Of a stretch of DNA of 64,000 nt, positions 1-8,180 are shown piece after piece (position 1 is the stretch's first letter; the number at the start of each line of letters is the position of its first letter). Both the position numbers and the translations under genes were made by a program. Source of the stretch: Buttiauxella ferragutiae (GTDB taxonomy: Bacteria > Pseudomonadota > Gammaproteobacteria > Enterobacterales > Enterobacteriaceae). The notes below the pieces were generated by a model. The model did not search any database. It was given only the letters and a program-made list of their open reading frames with translations, and had not been told where the DNA came from. Location of the stretch: NCBI RefSeq assembly GCF_001654915.1, contig NZ_LXEQ01000038.1; one strand, written 5' to 3'.

Positions 1-2123
1 TGAATCGCCGTCAGAGCGATGGTGTAAACGATATCGTCTACCAGTGCGCCACGAGACAGGTCGTTGACTGGTTTACGCATACCTTGCAGCATTGGCCCGA
101 TGGAGATCAGGTCTGCTGAGCGCTGTACCGCTTTATAGGTGGTGTTACCGGTGTTCAGGTCTGGGAAGATGAACACGGTAGCGCGACCCGCAACCGGTGA
201 GTTTGGCGCTTTGGACTTAGCAACGTCAGCCATCACTGCGGCGTCGTACTGCAACGGACCATCGATAACCAGGTCAGGACGTTTTTCTTGAGCAATACGT
301 GTAGCTTCACGTACTTTCTCAACGTCGCTACCTGCACCAGAAGTCCCGGTGGAGTAGGACAGCATTGCAACGCGTGGGTCGATACCGAATGCAGCAGCGG
401 AATCCGCAGACTGAATGGCGATTTCTGCCAGTTGCTCAGCAGTTGGATCTGGGTTGATCGCGCAGTCGCCGTAAACATAAACCTGTTCTGGCAGCAGCAT
501 GAAGAACACAGAAGAAACCAAAGAGCTACCTGGTGCAGTTTTGATCAGCTGCAACGGTGGACGAATGGTGTTCGCGGTGGTGTGAACAGCACCGGAAACC
601 AGACCGTCAACTTCGTCTTGCTCAAGCATCAATGTACCCAGCACTACGTTGTCTTCCAGTTGCTCACGCGCAACGGCTTCGGTCATGCCTTTGCTCTTAC
701 GCAGCTCAACCAGACGTGCAACGTAGCTTTCGCGAACCACTTCAGGGTCAACGATTTCGATGCCTGCACTCAACTCAACGCCTTGTGCTGCTGCAACACG
801 GGTGATTTCATCCGGGTTACCCAACAGTACGCAAGTTGCGATACCACGTTCAGCACAGATAGATGCCGCTTTCACGGTACGTGGCTCTTCGCCTTCCGGC
901 AGCACAACACGTTTACCGGCTTTACGCGCCAGTTCAGTCAGCTGGTAGCGGAACGCTGGAGGCGACAGACGACGGCTGCGCTCTGAAGTTGCAGTCAGAG
1001 ACTCGATCCAGTCTGCATCGATGTGGCTTGCCACATATTCCTGCACTTTCTCGATACGCTGATGGTCATCAGTTGGGACTTCCAGGTTGAAGCTTTGCAG
1101 GCTCAGGGAAGTCTGCCAGGTGTTGGTATCAACCATGAACAGCGGCAGGCCAGTGGCAAATGCACGCTCACACAGTTTGGTGACGCGTGGGTCCATTTCG
1201 TAGCCACCAGTCAGCAGAACTGCACCGATGTCTACACCGTTCATGGCGGCCAGGCACGCGGCAACCAGCACGTCTGGACGGTCTGCAGAAGTGACCAGCA
1301 GAGAACCCGGACGGAAGTGTTCCAGCATGTGCGGGATGCTGCGCGCACAGAAGGTTACAGACTTCACGCGACGAGTTTTGATGTCGCCTTCGTTGATGAT
1401 GGTTGCGTTCAGGTGACGCGCCATATCGATTGCACGTGTGGCAATCAGATCGAAGCTCCACGGCACACAACCCAGAACTGGCAGCGGGCTGTCAGCAAAC
1501 AGGGATTTAGGATCGATATTAGCGATGCTCGCTTTTGTGGAGTCATCAAAAATTTCGGACAAATCAGGACGGGTACGACCCTGCTCATCAACTGGGGCAT
1601 TCAGTTTGTTAATGATAACGCCAGTGATGTTGGTGTTCTTGCTGCCACCGAAGCTGCTACGAGCCAGTTCGATACGCTCTTTCATCTGCTCTGGGGAGTT
1701 GTTACCCAGGGACATGACGAAGACGATTTCAGCGTTCAGTGTTTTTGCGATTTCGTAGTTCAGAGACTGCGCAAACTGATGTTTACGAGTCGGAACCAGA
1801 CCTTCAACCAGAACCACTTCAGCGTCTTTGCTGCTGGTGTGGAAGTTGGCGATGATCTCTTCCATCAGCACGTCTTGTTGGTTGCTGGACAGCAGCGACT
1901 CAACGTGGTTCATGTGCAGCGGTTCAGCAGTAGGGATGCTGGAGTTTGCACGCACGATGCTGGTGGTTTGATCTGGAGTATCGTCACCGGTACGCGGTTG
2001 GGCGATAGGTTTGAAAACGCTAAGGCGAACGCCTTTTTGTTCCATAGCACGGATAACACCAAGGCTGACGCTGGTCAGGCCGACGCTGGTTCCGGTAGGG
2101 ATCAACATAATAGTACGGGACAC
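1..2123 (-). CDS. pta: Phosphate acetyltransferase (3' end cut by window edge)
   Basis: Pta interconverts acetyl-CoA and acetyl phosphate in the cytoplasm, the first step of acetate overflow. Reading the minus strand from a GTG at 2121-2123 gives a protein starting with SRTIMLIPTGTSVGLTSVS, the P-loop-like N-terminal regulatory domain of long enterobacterial Pta; a DRTGG-type middle domain follows and the catalytic PTA_PTB domain ends in IVYTIALTAIQ at the window edge. The family is about 714 residues; about 707 codons are inside the window, so only a handful of C-terminal residues and the stop are missing. A purine-rich RBS (AGAGG) precedes the GTG. It lies downstream of ackA, 134 bp away, in the usual ackA-pta operon. 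Identity is secure; the start is inferred from family alignment from memory. Confidence 0.97.
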   Translation of the reverse strand, partial: MSRTIMLIPTGTSVGLTSVSLGVIRAMEQKGVRLSVFKPIAQPRTGDDTPDQTTSIVRANSSIPTAEPLHMNHVESLLSSNQQDVLMEEIIANFHTSSKDAEVVLVEGLVPTRKHQFAQSLNYEIAKTLNAEIVFVMSLGNNSPEQMKERIELARSSFGGSKNTNITGVIINKLNAPVDEQGRTRPDLSEIFDDSTKASIANIDPKSLFADSPLPVLGCVPWSFDLIATRAIDMARHLNATIINEGDIKTRRVKSVTFCARSIPHMLEHFRPGSLLVTSADRPDVLVAACLAAMNGVDIGAVLLTGGYEMDPRVTKLCERAFATGLPLFMVDTNTWQTSLSLQSFNLEVPTDDHQRIEKVQEYVASHIDADWIESLTATSERSRRLSPPAFRYQLTELARKAGKRVVLPEGEEPRTVKAASICAERGIATCVLLGNPDEITRVAAAQGVELSAGIEIVDPEVVRESYVARLVELRKSKGMTEAVAREQLEDNVVLGTLMLEQDEVDGLVSGAVHTTANTIRPPLQLIKTAPGSSLVSSVFFMLLPEQVYVYGDCAINPDPTAEQLAEIAIQSADSAAAFGIDPRVAMLSYSTGTSGAGSDVEKVREATRIAQEKRPDLVIDGPLQYDAAVMADVAKSKAPNSPVAGRATVFIFPDLNTGNTTYKAVQRSADLISIGPMLQGMRKPVNDLSRGALVDDIVYTIALTAI

Positions 2124-2150
2124 GGTATAACCTCTTTGTCTTTACCCTTC

Positions 2151-2200
2151 ATACTTCAAGTTGCAGGGGTGTTGGCTGCAACTCGAATTATTTTGGGTAT
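2151..2200. repeat. Truncated ERIC-like palindromic element
   Basis: The left arm (TTCAAGTTGCAG, from about 2155) and the right arm (CTGCAACTCGAATTATTTT, from about 2176) are the two ends of the enterobacterial ERIC sequence, fused with only GGGTGTTGG between them. The arms are mutually complementary (11 of 12 positions). The centre of a full ERIC element is absent, so this is an internally deleted copy. It lies in the ackA-pta intergenic gap and will be transcribed as a hairpin in the operon mRNA. Confidence 0.75.
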
Positions 2201-2227
2201 AGCCCTTTTCAGGGTTCAGAAAACAAC

Positions 2228-2249
2228 ACCGCCAGCGAAGGCTGGCGGT
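2228..2249 (-). terminator. Hairpin between ackA and pta (attenuator or processing hairpin)
   Basis: Perfect 9-bp stem ACCGCCAGC / GCTGGCGGT with a 4-nt loop, lying just after the ackA stop on the minus strand. It is followed on that strand by TGTTGTTTT, a moderate U-rich tail. It may partly terminate or stabilise the upstream ackA message, giving unequal ackA and pta levels; read-through into pta is expected because pta has its own RBS but no other obvious close promoter. Confidence 0.6.
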
Positions 2250-2257
2250 AAGGAGAA

Positions 2258-3460
2258 TCAAGCGGTCAGGCGAGATGCATCCTGAGCGATAACCAGTTCT
2301 TCGTTGGTCGGAATGACCATCGCAGGAACGGTACCCTCTTTGTTGATGTAGCCTGATTTGCCGAAACGAGCAGCCAGGTTGCGTTCGTGGTCAACTTCAA
2401 AGCCCAGAACGCCCAGTTTGCCCAGAGACAGTTCACGTACCATTGCTGCGTTTTCACCAATACCACCAGTGAACACAACGCCGTCCAGACGACCTTCCAT
2501 CAGCGCAGTGTAAGAGCCGATGTATTTCGCCAGGCGATGGCAGAACACGTCCATTGCACGTTTAGCATCTTCTTTAGTGGTGTAGTTATCTTCAACATAA
2601 CGGCAGTCGCTGGTGACTTCAGTCAGACCCAACAGGCCAGATTCTTTAGTCAGCATTTTGTTGATGTCATCAACGCTCATGCCCAGGGAGTCATGCAGGT
2701 GGAAGATAATCGCAGGATCGATGTCACCAGAACGAGTACCCATTACCAGGCCTTCCAGTGGAGTCAGACCCATAGAGGTGTCAACACACTTGCCGTTACG
2801 GATAGCAGAAACAGAACCGCCGTTGCCCAGGTGGCAAGTGATGATGTTCACTTCTTCCACTGGCTTGTTCAGCATTTTTGCGGCTTCTTGAGTCACATAG
2901 AAGTGGCTGGTGCCGTGTGCGCCGTAGCGACGAACGCCGTGCTCTTTGTACAGTTTGTACGGCAGAGCATAGAGGTAAGATTCTTCTGGCATGGTCTGAT
3001 GGAACGCGGTGTCAAACACAGCAACGTTTTTATCAGCCAGTTTAGGGAAGGATTTCAGTGCTTCTGCGATACCGATCAGGTGCGCCGGGTTATGCAGTGG
3101 TGCAAAAGAAGCAGTATCTTTGATACCCTGAATCACGGTCTCGTCGATAACAACGGAGCTGGTGTACTTCTCGCCGCCGTGAACAACACGGTGACCGATA
3201 GCAGTCAGTTGCTCGGACAATTCAGGTTTTTGTGCCAAAATGGTATTAACCATAAAGTTCAGAGCTTCGCTGTGAGCGGCGCCTGCGCCCAAAGCCGCTT
3301 CTTGTTTACCGCCATCCATTTTCCACTTGATACGTGCTTCAGGAAGATGGAAACATTCGGCTAAACCAGAGAGGTACTCATCACCGTTTAACGCATCAAT
3401 AATTGCGAATTTCAGTGAAGAGCTACCGCAGTTCAGAACCAGTACTAGCTTACTCGACAT
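2258..3460 (-). CDS. ackA: Acetate kinase
   Basis: AckA transfers the phosphate of acetyl phosphate to ADP, making acetate and ATP, and runs in reverse for acetate uptake. The 400-residue product matches the family length. Visible ASKHA-kinase motifs in order: NCGSSSLK at residues 10-17, RVVHGGE near 90, VFDTAFHQTMP near 150 (catalytic Asp), RRYGAHGTSH near 180, HLGNGGS near 210, GTRSGDIDP near 240 and FTGGIGENA near 330. It is the first gene of the ackA-pta operon and is divergent from yfbV. The start codon region (3453-3462) is complementary to the sucD 3' UTR at 47595-47604, the SdhX small RNA locus, so post-transcriptional repression by SdhX is likely here as in E. coli and Salmonella. 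Confidence 0.98.
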   Translation of the reverse strand: MSSKLVLVLNCGSSSLKFAIIDALNGDEYLSGLAECFHLPEARIKWKMDGGKQEAALGAGAAHSEALNFMVNTILAQKPELSEQLTAIGHRVVHGGEKYTSSVVIDETVIQGIKDTASFAPLHNPAHLIGIAEALKSFPKLADKNVAVFDTAFHQTMPEESYLYALPYKLYKEHGVRRYGAHGTSHFYVTQEAAKMLNKPVEEVNIITCHLGNGGSVSAIRNGKCVDTSMGLTPLEGLVMGTRSGDIDPAIIFHLHDSLGMSVDDINKMLTKESGLLGLTEVTSDCRYVEDNYTTKEDAKRAMDVFCHRLAKYIGSYTALMEGRLDGVVFTGGIGENAAMVRELSLGKLGVLGFEVDHERNLAARFGKSGYINKEGTVPAMVIPTNEELVIAQDASRLTA

Positions 3461-3797
3461 GGAAGTACCTACTTTTATACGTGGCTAAAAAAACGTCAGT
3501 GAGTCTCTCAGCGTAGCGCATGATGAGCCTGACATTTATGATTAACGTCATGCCAGAAGCGTTTTTTTTGGCATGGCGAATAAATACTCTAATGTTTACG
3601 CCATCTTGCACGTTTATTCGGCGATGGCTAACAGAGCAAAAATTTGACAACCTGCGGTTTCCCTTCTATGGCCGTCAAAGGCCGGCACAGGATACCTGAT
3701 TGCGATGGCTAAAGACAAAAGTTTTTGAACCATGTAATTTAGAGTTGTTAAGTTGCACAAAAATTTTATTTTTTATATGTGAAGTTGAGGTAAAGCC
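3461..3797. promoter_or_regulatory. Divergent ackA / yfbV intergenic region
   Basis: This 337-bp gap separates the divergent ackA and yfbV starts and must hold both promoters. A hairpin CATGCC (3549-3554) / GGCATG (3570-3575) encloses an eight-T run, and AT-rich stretches occur from about 3720 to 3780 upstream of yfbV. No open reading frame here looks real. I could not assign promoter hexamers with confidence. Confidence 0.5.
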
Positions 3798-4253
3798 ATG
3801 TCAACACCCCAAAATAGCCATGTAAGTTGGTTTAGTCTGTTCAGCCGTGGACAACACTATTCAAAGACCTGGCCTGTTGATAAACGCCTCGCGCCTATCT
3901 TTGTAGAAAACCGTGTGATCCGCGCCACGCGTTTTGCCATCCGCTTTATGCCTCCACTCGCTGTGTTTACGCTGACCTGGCAAATTGCCCTTGGCGGCCA
4001 ACTTGGCCCCGCCGTTGCCACCGCTTTATTCGCCTGTAGTCTGCCGATGCAGGGGTTATGGTGGTTAGGTAAACGTTCCGTGACGCCACTTCCGCCATCC
4101 ATTTTGAGCTGGTTCTACGAAGTCCGTGGCAAATTGCAGGAAGCAGGGCAGGCGCTGGCGCCAATCGAAGGCAAGCCAGACTACCAGGCGCTGGCAGAAG
4201 TTTTGAAACGTGCGTTCAAGCAGTTGGATAAAACTTTTCTGGATGATTTGTAA
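3798..4253 (+). CDS. yfbV: UPF0208 membrane protein YfbV (terminus-organising factor)
   Basis: Product of 151 residues, the usual UPF0208 length. Two hydrophobic segments, around residues 44-62 (PPLAVFTLTWQIALGG) and 68-90, mark a small inner-membrane protein with a short N-terminal tail and a C-terminal cytoplasmic helix rich in K, E and A. In E. coli, YfbV was reported to keep Ter macrodomain DNA from contacting flanking chromosome; the molecular activity is not known. It is divergent from ackA, as in E. coli, and followed after 72 bp by yfbU. ATG at 3798 follows TTGAGG, a fair RBS. Confidence 0.93.
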   Translation: MSTPQNSHVSWFSLFSRGQHYSKTWPVDKRLAPIFVENRVIRATRFAIRFMPPLAVFTLTWQIALGGQLGPAVATALFACSLPMQGLWWLGKRSVTPLPPSILSWFYEVRGKLQEAGQALAPIEGKPDYQALAEVLKRAFKQLDKTFLDDL

Positions 4254-4325
4254 AGTCCCTGCCGTTACGCATATAAAGAAGGATATTTTTTCGCAGGATT
4301 AATCCTGCGCAACAGGAGCTAAGAA

Positions 4326-4820
4326 ATGGAAATGACTAACGCCCAGCGTCTGATTTTATCTAATCAGTACAAAATGATGACCATGCTCGACCCGGACAAC
4401 GCCGAGCGTTATCGTCGCCTGCAAACGATCATCGAGCGCGGTTACGGCCTACAAATGCGCGAACTGGATCGGGAGTTCGGTGAGCTGACGGAAGAAACCT
4501 GCCGCACAGTTATCGATATCATGGAGATGTATCACGCTCTGCATGTCTCCTGGACTAACCTGAAAGACAACCAGGAAATCGACGAGCGTCGTGTGACTTT
4601 CCTTGGTTTTGATGCAGCAACTGAAGCGCGTTTCCTGGGCTATGTTCGCTTTATGGTGAACATTGAAGGCCGTTATGCTCATTTTGATGCGGGCACTCAT
4701 GGCTTCAATGCGCAGACCCCAATGTGGGAAAAATATCAGCGTATGTTGAAAGTCTGGCAGTCTTGCCCACGTCAGTACCATTTAAGTGCGAACGAGATCG
4801 CGCAAATTATTAATGCCTGA
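4326..4820 (+). CDS. yfbU: UPF0304 family protein YfbU
   Basis: Product of 164 residues, starting MEMTNAQRLILSNQYKMM after an AACAGGAG RBS. It is a soluble, mainly helical protein with many charged residues and no signal peptide or membrane segment. UPF0304 members are nearly confined to gammaproteobacteria; in E. coli overexpression has been linked to cell death, but no biochemical role is established. The stop overlaps the RBS of hxpA (GTG start at 4834), so the two are co-translated; the order yfbV-yfbU-hxpA-yfbS matches E. coli. Confidence 0.93.
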   Translation: MEMTNAQRLILSNQYKMMTMLDPDNAERYRRLQTIIERGYGLQMRELDREFGELTEETCRTVIDIMEMYHALHVSWTNLKDNQEIDERRVTFLGFDAATEARFLGYVRFMVNIEGRYAHFDAGTHGFNAQTPMWEKYQRMLKVWQSCPRQYHLSANEIAQIINA

Positions 4821-4833
4821 GGGGAGAAGCGTA

Positions 4834-5493
4834 GTGAAGTGCAAAGGTTTCTTGTTTGATTTGGATGGGACGCTGGTTGATTCTCTGCCAGCCGTCGAAC
4901 GAGCCTGGATTAACTGGGCAAAGCGCTTCGATATTTCGCCACAGGAAGTTTTAGGTTTCATTCATGGTAAACAGGCGATCACTTCGTTACGTCACTTTAT
5001 GGCGGGCGCGCCTGAAGAAGAGATTCAGCAGGAGTTTTTGCGTCTTGAAAAAATCGAGTCTGAAGACACCGACGGCATTGTGGCGCTGCCTGGTGCCGTT
5101 GAGCTGCTGGCTCATTTGAACGAAGCGGGCATTCCGTGGGCTATCGTGACTTCGGGTTCATACCCGGTAGCGTCTGCTCGTCGTGCTGCGGGTGGTTTAC
5201 CTAAGCCCGAAGTGCTGGTCACCGCTGAACGTGTTGCTCGTGGGAAGCCAGAGCCTGATGCCTACTTGCTCGGTGCGCAACTGCTTGGCCTCGAGCCAGA
5301 AGAGTGCGTAGTGGTCGAAGACGCGCCAGCTGGCGTGTTGTCGGGTTTAGCCGCGGGCTGCCATGTGATAGCCGTTAATGCTCCAGTAGATACGCCACGC
5401 CTTGAGCATGTCGATTATGTGTTGCATTCACTGACTGAGCTTCTGGTTCAAAAGTTGTCTGATGGCACCGTCGAAGTGTTTAGAAAACACTGA
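4834..5493 (+). CDS. hxpA: HAD-superfamily hexitol phosphatase-like sugar phosphatase
   Basis: Relative of E. coli YfbT/HxpA, which dephosphorylates small sugar and polyol phosphates. From the GTG at 4834 the protein is 219 residues and begins VKCKGFLFDLDGTLVDS, placing the HAD nucleophile Asp9 and acid Asp11. Motif II is IVTSGS near residue 110, motif III the Lys of RGKPEPDAY near 150, and motif IV VVEDAPAGV near 170; the inserted cap follows motif I. An in-frame ATG lies upstream at 4786, but it would overlap yfbU by 35 bp and adds 16 residues without family support, while GTG 4834 has a GAGGGGAG RBS about 8 bp upstream; I therefore prefer GTG. A strong terminator follows at 5505. Confidence 0.93.
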   Translation: MKCKGFLFDLDGTLVDSLPAVERAWINWAKRFDISPQEVLGFIHGKQAITSLRHFMAGAPEEEIQQEFLRLEKIESEDTDGIVALPGAVELLAHLNEAGIPWAIVTSGSYPVASARRAAGGLPKPEVLVTAERVARGKPEPDAYLLGAQLLGLEPEECVVVEDAPAGVLSGLAAGCHVIAVNAPVDTPRLEHVDYVLHSLTELLVQKLSDGTVEVFRKH

Positions 5494-5504
5494 ACACATG
5501 ATTT

Positions 5505-5530
5505 AGCCCCGCGATAGCGGGGCTTTTTTA
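5505..5530 (+). terminator. Rho-independent terminator after hxpA
   Basis: AGCCCCGC (5505-5512), loop GATA, GCGGGGCT (5517-5524), then a run of T. Perfect 8-bp GC-rich stem 12 bp after the hxpA stop, separating yfbVU-hxpA from yfbS. Confidence 0.92.
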
Positions 5531-5574
5531 TGGCAAAATTTTATCCCCCTGAGACAACTACATAAGGAATTGTT

Positions 5575-7407
5575 TTGAACTCAGAACTGGTTTGGGTTTT
5601 ATCACTCTTAGCGATTGCAGTGGTGATGTTCGCCACTGGTAAAGTACGTATGGATGCGGTCGCATTACTGGTTATCATCGCTTTTGTCCTTAGCGGGACA
5701 CTCACTCTTAGCGAAGCCTTCTCGGGCTTTAGCGACCCCAACGTTATTCTGATTGCTGCGTTATTTATTATTGGCGATGGCCTGGTGCGCACCGGCGTTG
5801 CCACCAAAATGGGCTCCTGGCTGGTGGATGTGGCGGGCAGCAGTGAAACCAAAATGCTGGTTTTGCTGATGCTAACCGTTGCCGGACTGGGCGCATTTAT
5901 GAGCTCGACGGGTGTGGTGGCGATCTTTATCCCCGTAGTACTCAGCGTTTCAATGCGCATGAAAATTTCACCGTCGCGCTTAATGATGCCCCTGAGTTTT
6001 GCGGGGCTGATAAGCGGCATGATGACGCTGGTCGCGACTCCGCCAAACCTGGTGGTGAACAGCGAACTGTTGCGCGAAGGTTTGCAGGGCTTTCAATTCT
6101 TTAGTGTTACGCCAATCGGTCTGGTTATTTTGCTGTTGGGCATCGGCTACATGCTTATCGCACGCTTTGCGTTAAACGGGCAGAAAAAAGACGACGGCAA
6201 ACAACACTGGCGACGCCGCACGTTTCGCGATCTGATTAAAGATTATCGGCTAACCGGACGCGCGCGTCGTCTGGCGATTCGCCCTGGCTCACCGATGGTT
6301 GGTCGCCGTCTTGATGATTTAAAGCTGCGTGAGCGCTATGGTGCAAACGTGATTGGCCTTGAGCGTTGGCGCAAATTCCGCAAGGTTATCGTTAATGTTA
6401 CGGGCGTCACCGAATTCCGTGCTCGCGACGTTTTGCTAATCGATATGTCGGCTTCTGAAGTCGATCTGCGTGAGTTTTGTAGCGAGCAAATGCTGGAGCC
6501 GATGATACTGCGCGGCGAGTATTTCTCGGACCAGGCGCTGGATGTTGGTATGGCGGAAGTGTCGCTTATCCCGGAATCAGAATTAATTGGGCAAACGCTG
6601 CGCGAAATAGGTTTCCGTACACGCTACGGATTGAACGTTGTCGGGTTGCGTCGCAATGGCGCAGCGCTGGAAGGTCTGCTGGTAGATGAAGCTTTGCAAT
6701 TGGGTGATATTTTGCTGGTGGTCGGTGACTGGAAACTAATTAGCCAGCTGCAACTAAAAGGCCGAGATTTTCTGGTACTCAATTTGCCAGTGGAAGAGGG
6801 GGAGGCATCACCTGCTCACAGCCAGGCTCCCCACGCGATTTTCTGCCTGGCGCTGATGGTTGCCCTGATGCTGACTGACGAAATCCCTAATACCATTGCG
6901 GCGATTATCGCTTGTTTGTTGATGGGCAAATTCCGCTGCATCGACATGGAAAGTGCTTATAAAGCGGTGCATTGGCCAAGCATTATCTTGATTGTCGGGA
7001 TGATGCCGTTTGCACTTGCGCTGCAAAAAACCGGTGGCGTGGATTTGATAGTTAACGGGCTGATGCAGATGGGTGGGGGTTATGGCCCATACCTGATGTT
7101 GGTTTGCCTGTTCGTCATGTGCGCCGCGATTGGTCTGTTTATCTCGAACACGGCGACTGCGGTTCTGATGGCACCGATTGCGTTAGCGGCGGCAAAAACG
7201 ATGGGCGTCTCGCCTTATCCATTTGCGATGATTGTGGCGCTTGCAGCCTCTGCGGCATTTATGACTCCGGTATCTTCACCGGTTAATACGCTCGTTCTGG
7301 GGCCGGGGAACTATAAGTTCAGTGATTTTGTGAAGATGGGCGTGCCATTTACCGTCATCGTGATGGTGGTGAGTGTGGTGATGGTGCCGATGCTGTTTCC
7401 ATTCTAA
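5575..7407 (+). CDS. yfbS: SLC13/DASS-type inner-membrane transporter YfbS with two RCK-C (TrkA-C) domains
   Basis: Product of 610 residues, equal to E. coli YfbS. N-terminal membrane half from about residue 4 to 200, then a cytoplasmic insert with two TrkA-C-like modules (about 230-300 with SPMVGRRLDDLKLRERYG, and 325-400 with SELIGQTLREIGFRTRYG), then a second membrane half from about 415 to the end containing SNTATAVLMAPIALA and TPVSSPVNTLVLGPGNYKF, typical divalent anion/Na symporter signatures. Substrate is unknown; dicarboxylate or sulfate-like anions are the family norm. The start is TTG at 5575, read from the family N-terminus MNSELVWVLSLL; AAGGAATTG gives a close RBS. Monocistronic between a terminator and the repeat at 7412. 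Confidence 0.9.
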   Translation: MNSELVWVLSLLAIAVVMFATGKVRMDAVALLVIIAFVLSGTLTLSEAFSGFSDPNVILIAALFIIGDGLVRTGVATKMGSWLVDVAGSSETKMLVLLMLTVAGLGAFMSSTGVVAIFIPVVLSVSMRMKISPSRLMMPLSFAGLISGMMTLVATPPNLVVNSELLREGLQGFQFFSVTPIGLVILLLGIGYMLIARFALNGQKKDDGKQHWRRRTFRDLIKDYRLTGRARRLAIRPGSPMVGRRLDDLKLRERYGANVIGLERWRKFRKVIVNVTGVTEFRARDVLLIDMSASEVDLREFCSEQMLEPMILRGEYFSDQALDVGMAEVSLIPESELIGQTLREIGFRTRYGLNVVGLRRNGAALEGLLVDEALQLGDILLVVGDWKLISQLQLKGRDFLVLNLPVEEGEASPAHSQAPHAIFCLALMVALMLTDEIPNTIAAIIACLLMGKFRCIDMESAYKAVHWPSIILIVGMMPFALALQKTGGVDLIVNGLMQMGGGYGPYLMLVCLFVMCAAIGLFISNTATAVLMAPIALAAAKTMGVSPYPFAMIVALAASAAFMTPVSSPVNTLVLGPGNYKFSDFVKMGVPFTVIVMVVSVVMVPMLFPF

Positions 7408-7411
7408 AACA

Positions 7412-7486
7412 ACCCTCACCCTGAGGGAGAGGGGGAACACCAATCCGGACAATTCCCTCTCCTGGGGGAGAGGGTTAGGGTGAGGG
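7412..7486. repeat. Dispersed CCCTCACCCT-type palindromic repeat, two inverted units
   Basis: Two units face each other: CCCTCACCCTGAGGGAGAGG (from about 7413) and CCCTCTCCTGGGGGAGAGGG followed by TTAGGGTGAGGG (7455-7486). Each unit forms its own hairpin and the outer CCCTCACCCT pairs with AGGGTGAGGG. The same family recurs at 24164-24199 and 41036-41122. Here it fills the gap between the convergent yfbS and yfbR and may act as a bidirectional transcript end. Confidence 0.8.
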
Positions 7487-7500
7487 CGCAATATCCAGAG

Positions 7501-8100
7501 TTAAAGCGGCGAATCCTGGCTAATCTCATCGAGCGAAAGCTGGAAACTTGGCACAAACACATTCATGAAGTAATCCATCTCTTCGCTGTGGCGATCCGCC
7601 AGCGTTTTTTCGAGTCGGCTTTTTGCCAGCAAGAATTCATTGTTACCCGCAGAGAGTTCTTCGAGGCATTTCAGATACGCACATAGCGCATCAGCCTGTT
7701 TGACGATGGCGCGATCTTCTTCGCTGCTCTGATGTTCATCAATTAGCGGTGCCCAAATATCGCGTAACTCTTCTGGCACCATATCGATCAATTTCTGCTG
7801 CGCAATTTTCTCGATAGCTTTGTATTCGTGGGCTATTTGCGTGTTGAAATATTTCACCGGAGTCGGCAGGTCACCGGTCAGCACTTCACTGGCGTCGTGA
7901 TACATCGCTAAGAGTGCGACATGCTCAGCGTTAACCTGCCCGTTAAATTTTCGGTTCTTGATCACGGCTAAGGCATGAGCAACCATCGCGACTTGTAGAC
8001 TATGCTCCGAAACATTTTCGGTACGCACATTGCGCATCAGTGGCCAACGATTGATTAATTTCAGACGTGAAAGGTGGGCAAAGAAATGGCTCTGGCTCAT
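7501..8100 (-). CDS. yfbR: 5'-deoxynucleotidase YfbR (HD domain)
   Basis: YfbR hydrolyses 5'-deoxyribonucleoside monophosphates to the nucleoside and phosphate, a cytoplasmic dNMP-balancing activity. The 199-residue product equals the E. coli length. HD-domain residues are present: Arg18 (INRWPLM), His33 (ENVSEHS), His-Asp in YHDASEVLTGD near 68-69, Asp77, and a downstream Asp in KQADALCAYLKCL near 137. Convergent with yfbS and 80 bp upstream of it on the same strand lies alaA, the E. coli arrangement. Start ATG at 8098-8100. Confidence 0.95.
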   Translation of the reverse strand: MSQSHFFAHLSRLKLINRWPLMRNVRTENVSEHSLQVAMVAHALAVIKNRKFNGQVNAEHVALLAMYHDASEVLTGDLPTPVKYFNTQIAHEYKAIEKIAQQKLIDMVPEELRDIWAPLIDEHQSSEEDRAIVKQADALCAYLKCLEELSAGNNEFLLAKSRLEKTLADRHSEEMDYFMNVFVPSFQLSLDEISQDSPL

Positions 8101-8180
8101 GGGTACACTCGGGGTCTACTGCAAAGAAAACCATTGTGCGGGGAGTCGGGGGAAGATGCAAACATCTCCCCCCGTGGGTA

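Noticed and set aside
1023..2285. 420-codon open frame on the plus strand
   Set aside because: It is wholly antisense to pta and shows no family resemblance or RBS; pta is clearly the real gene.
2387..3364. 325-codon open frame on the plus strand
   Set aside because: Antisense to ackA; composition (rich in H, Q, F and V) is typical of a shadow frame.
4786..4833. Longer N-terminus for hxpA from ATG 4786
   Set aside because: The extra 16 residues overlap yfbU and do not match the family, and GTG 4834 has the better RBS.
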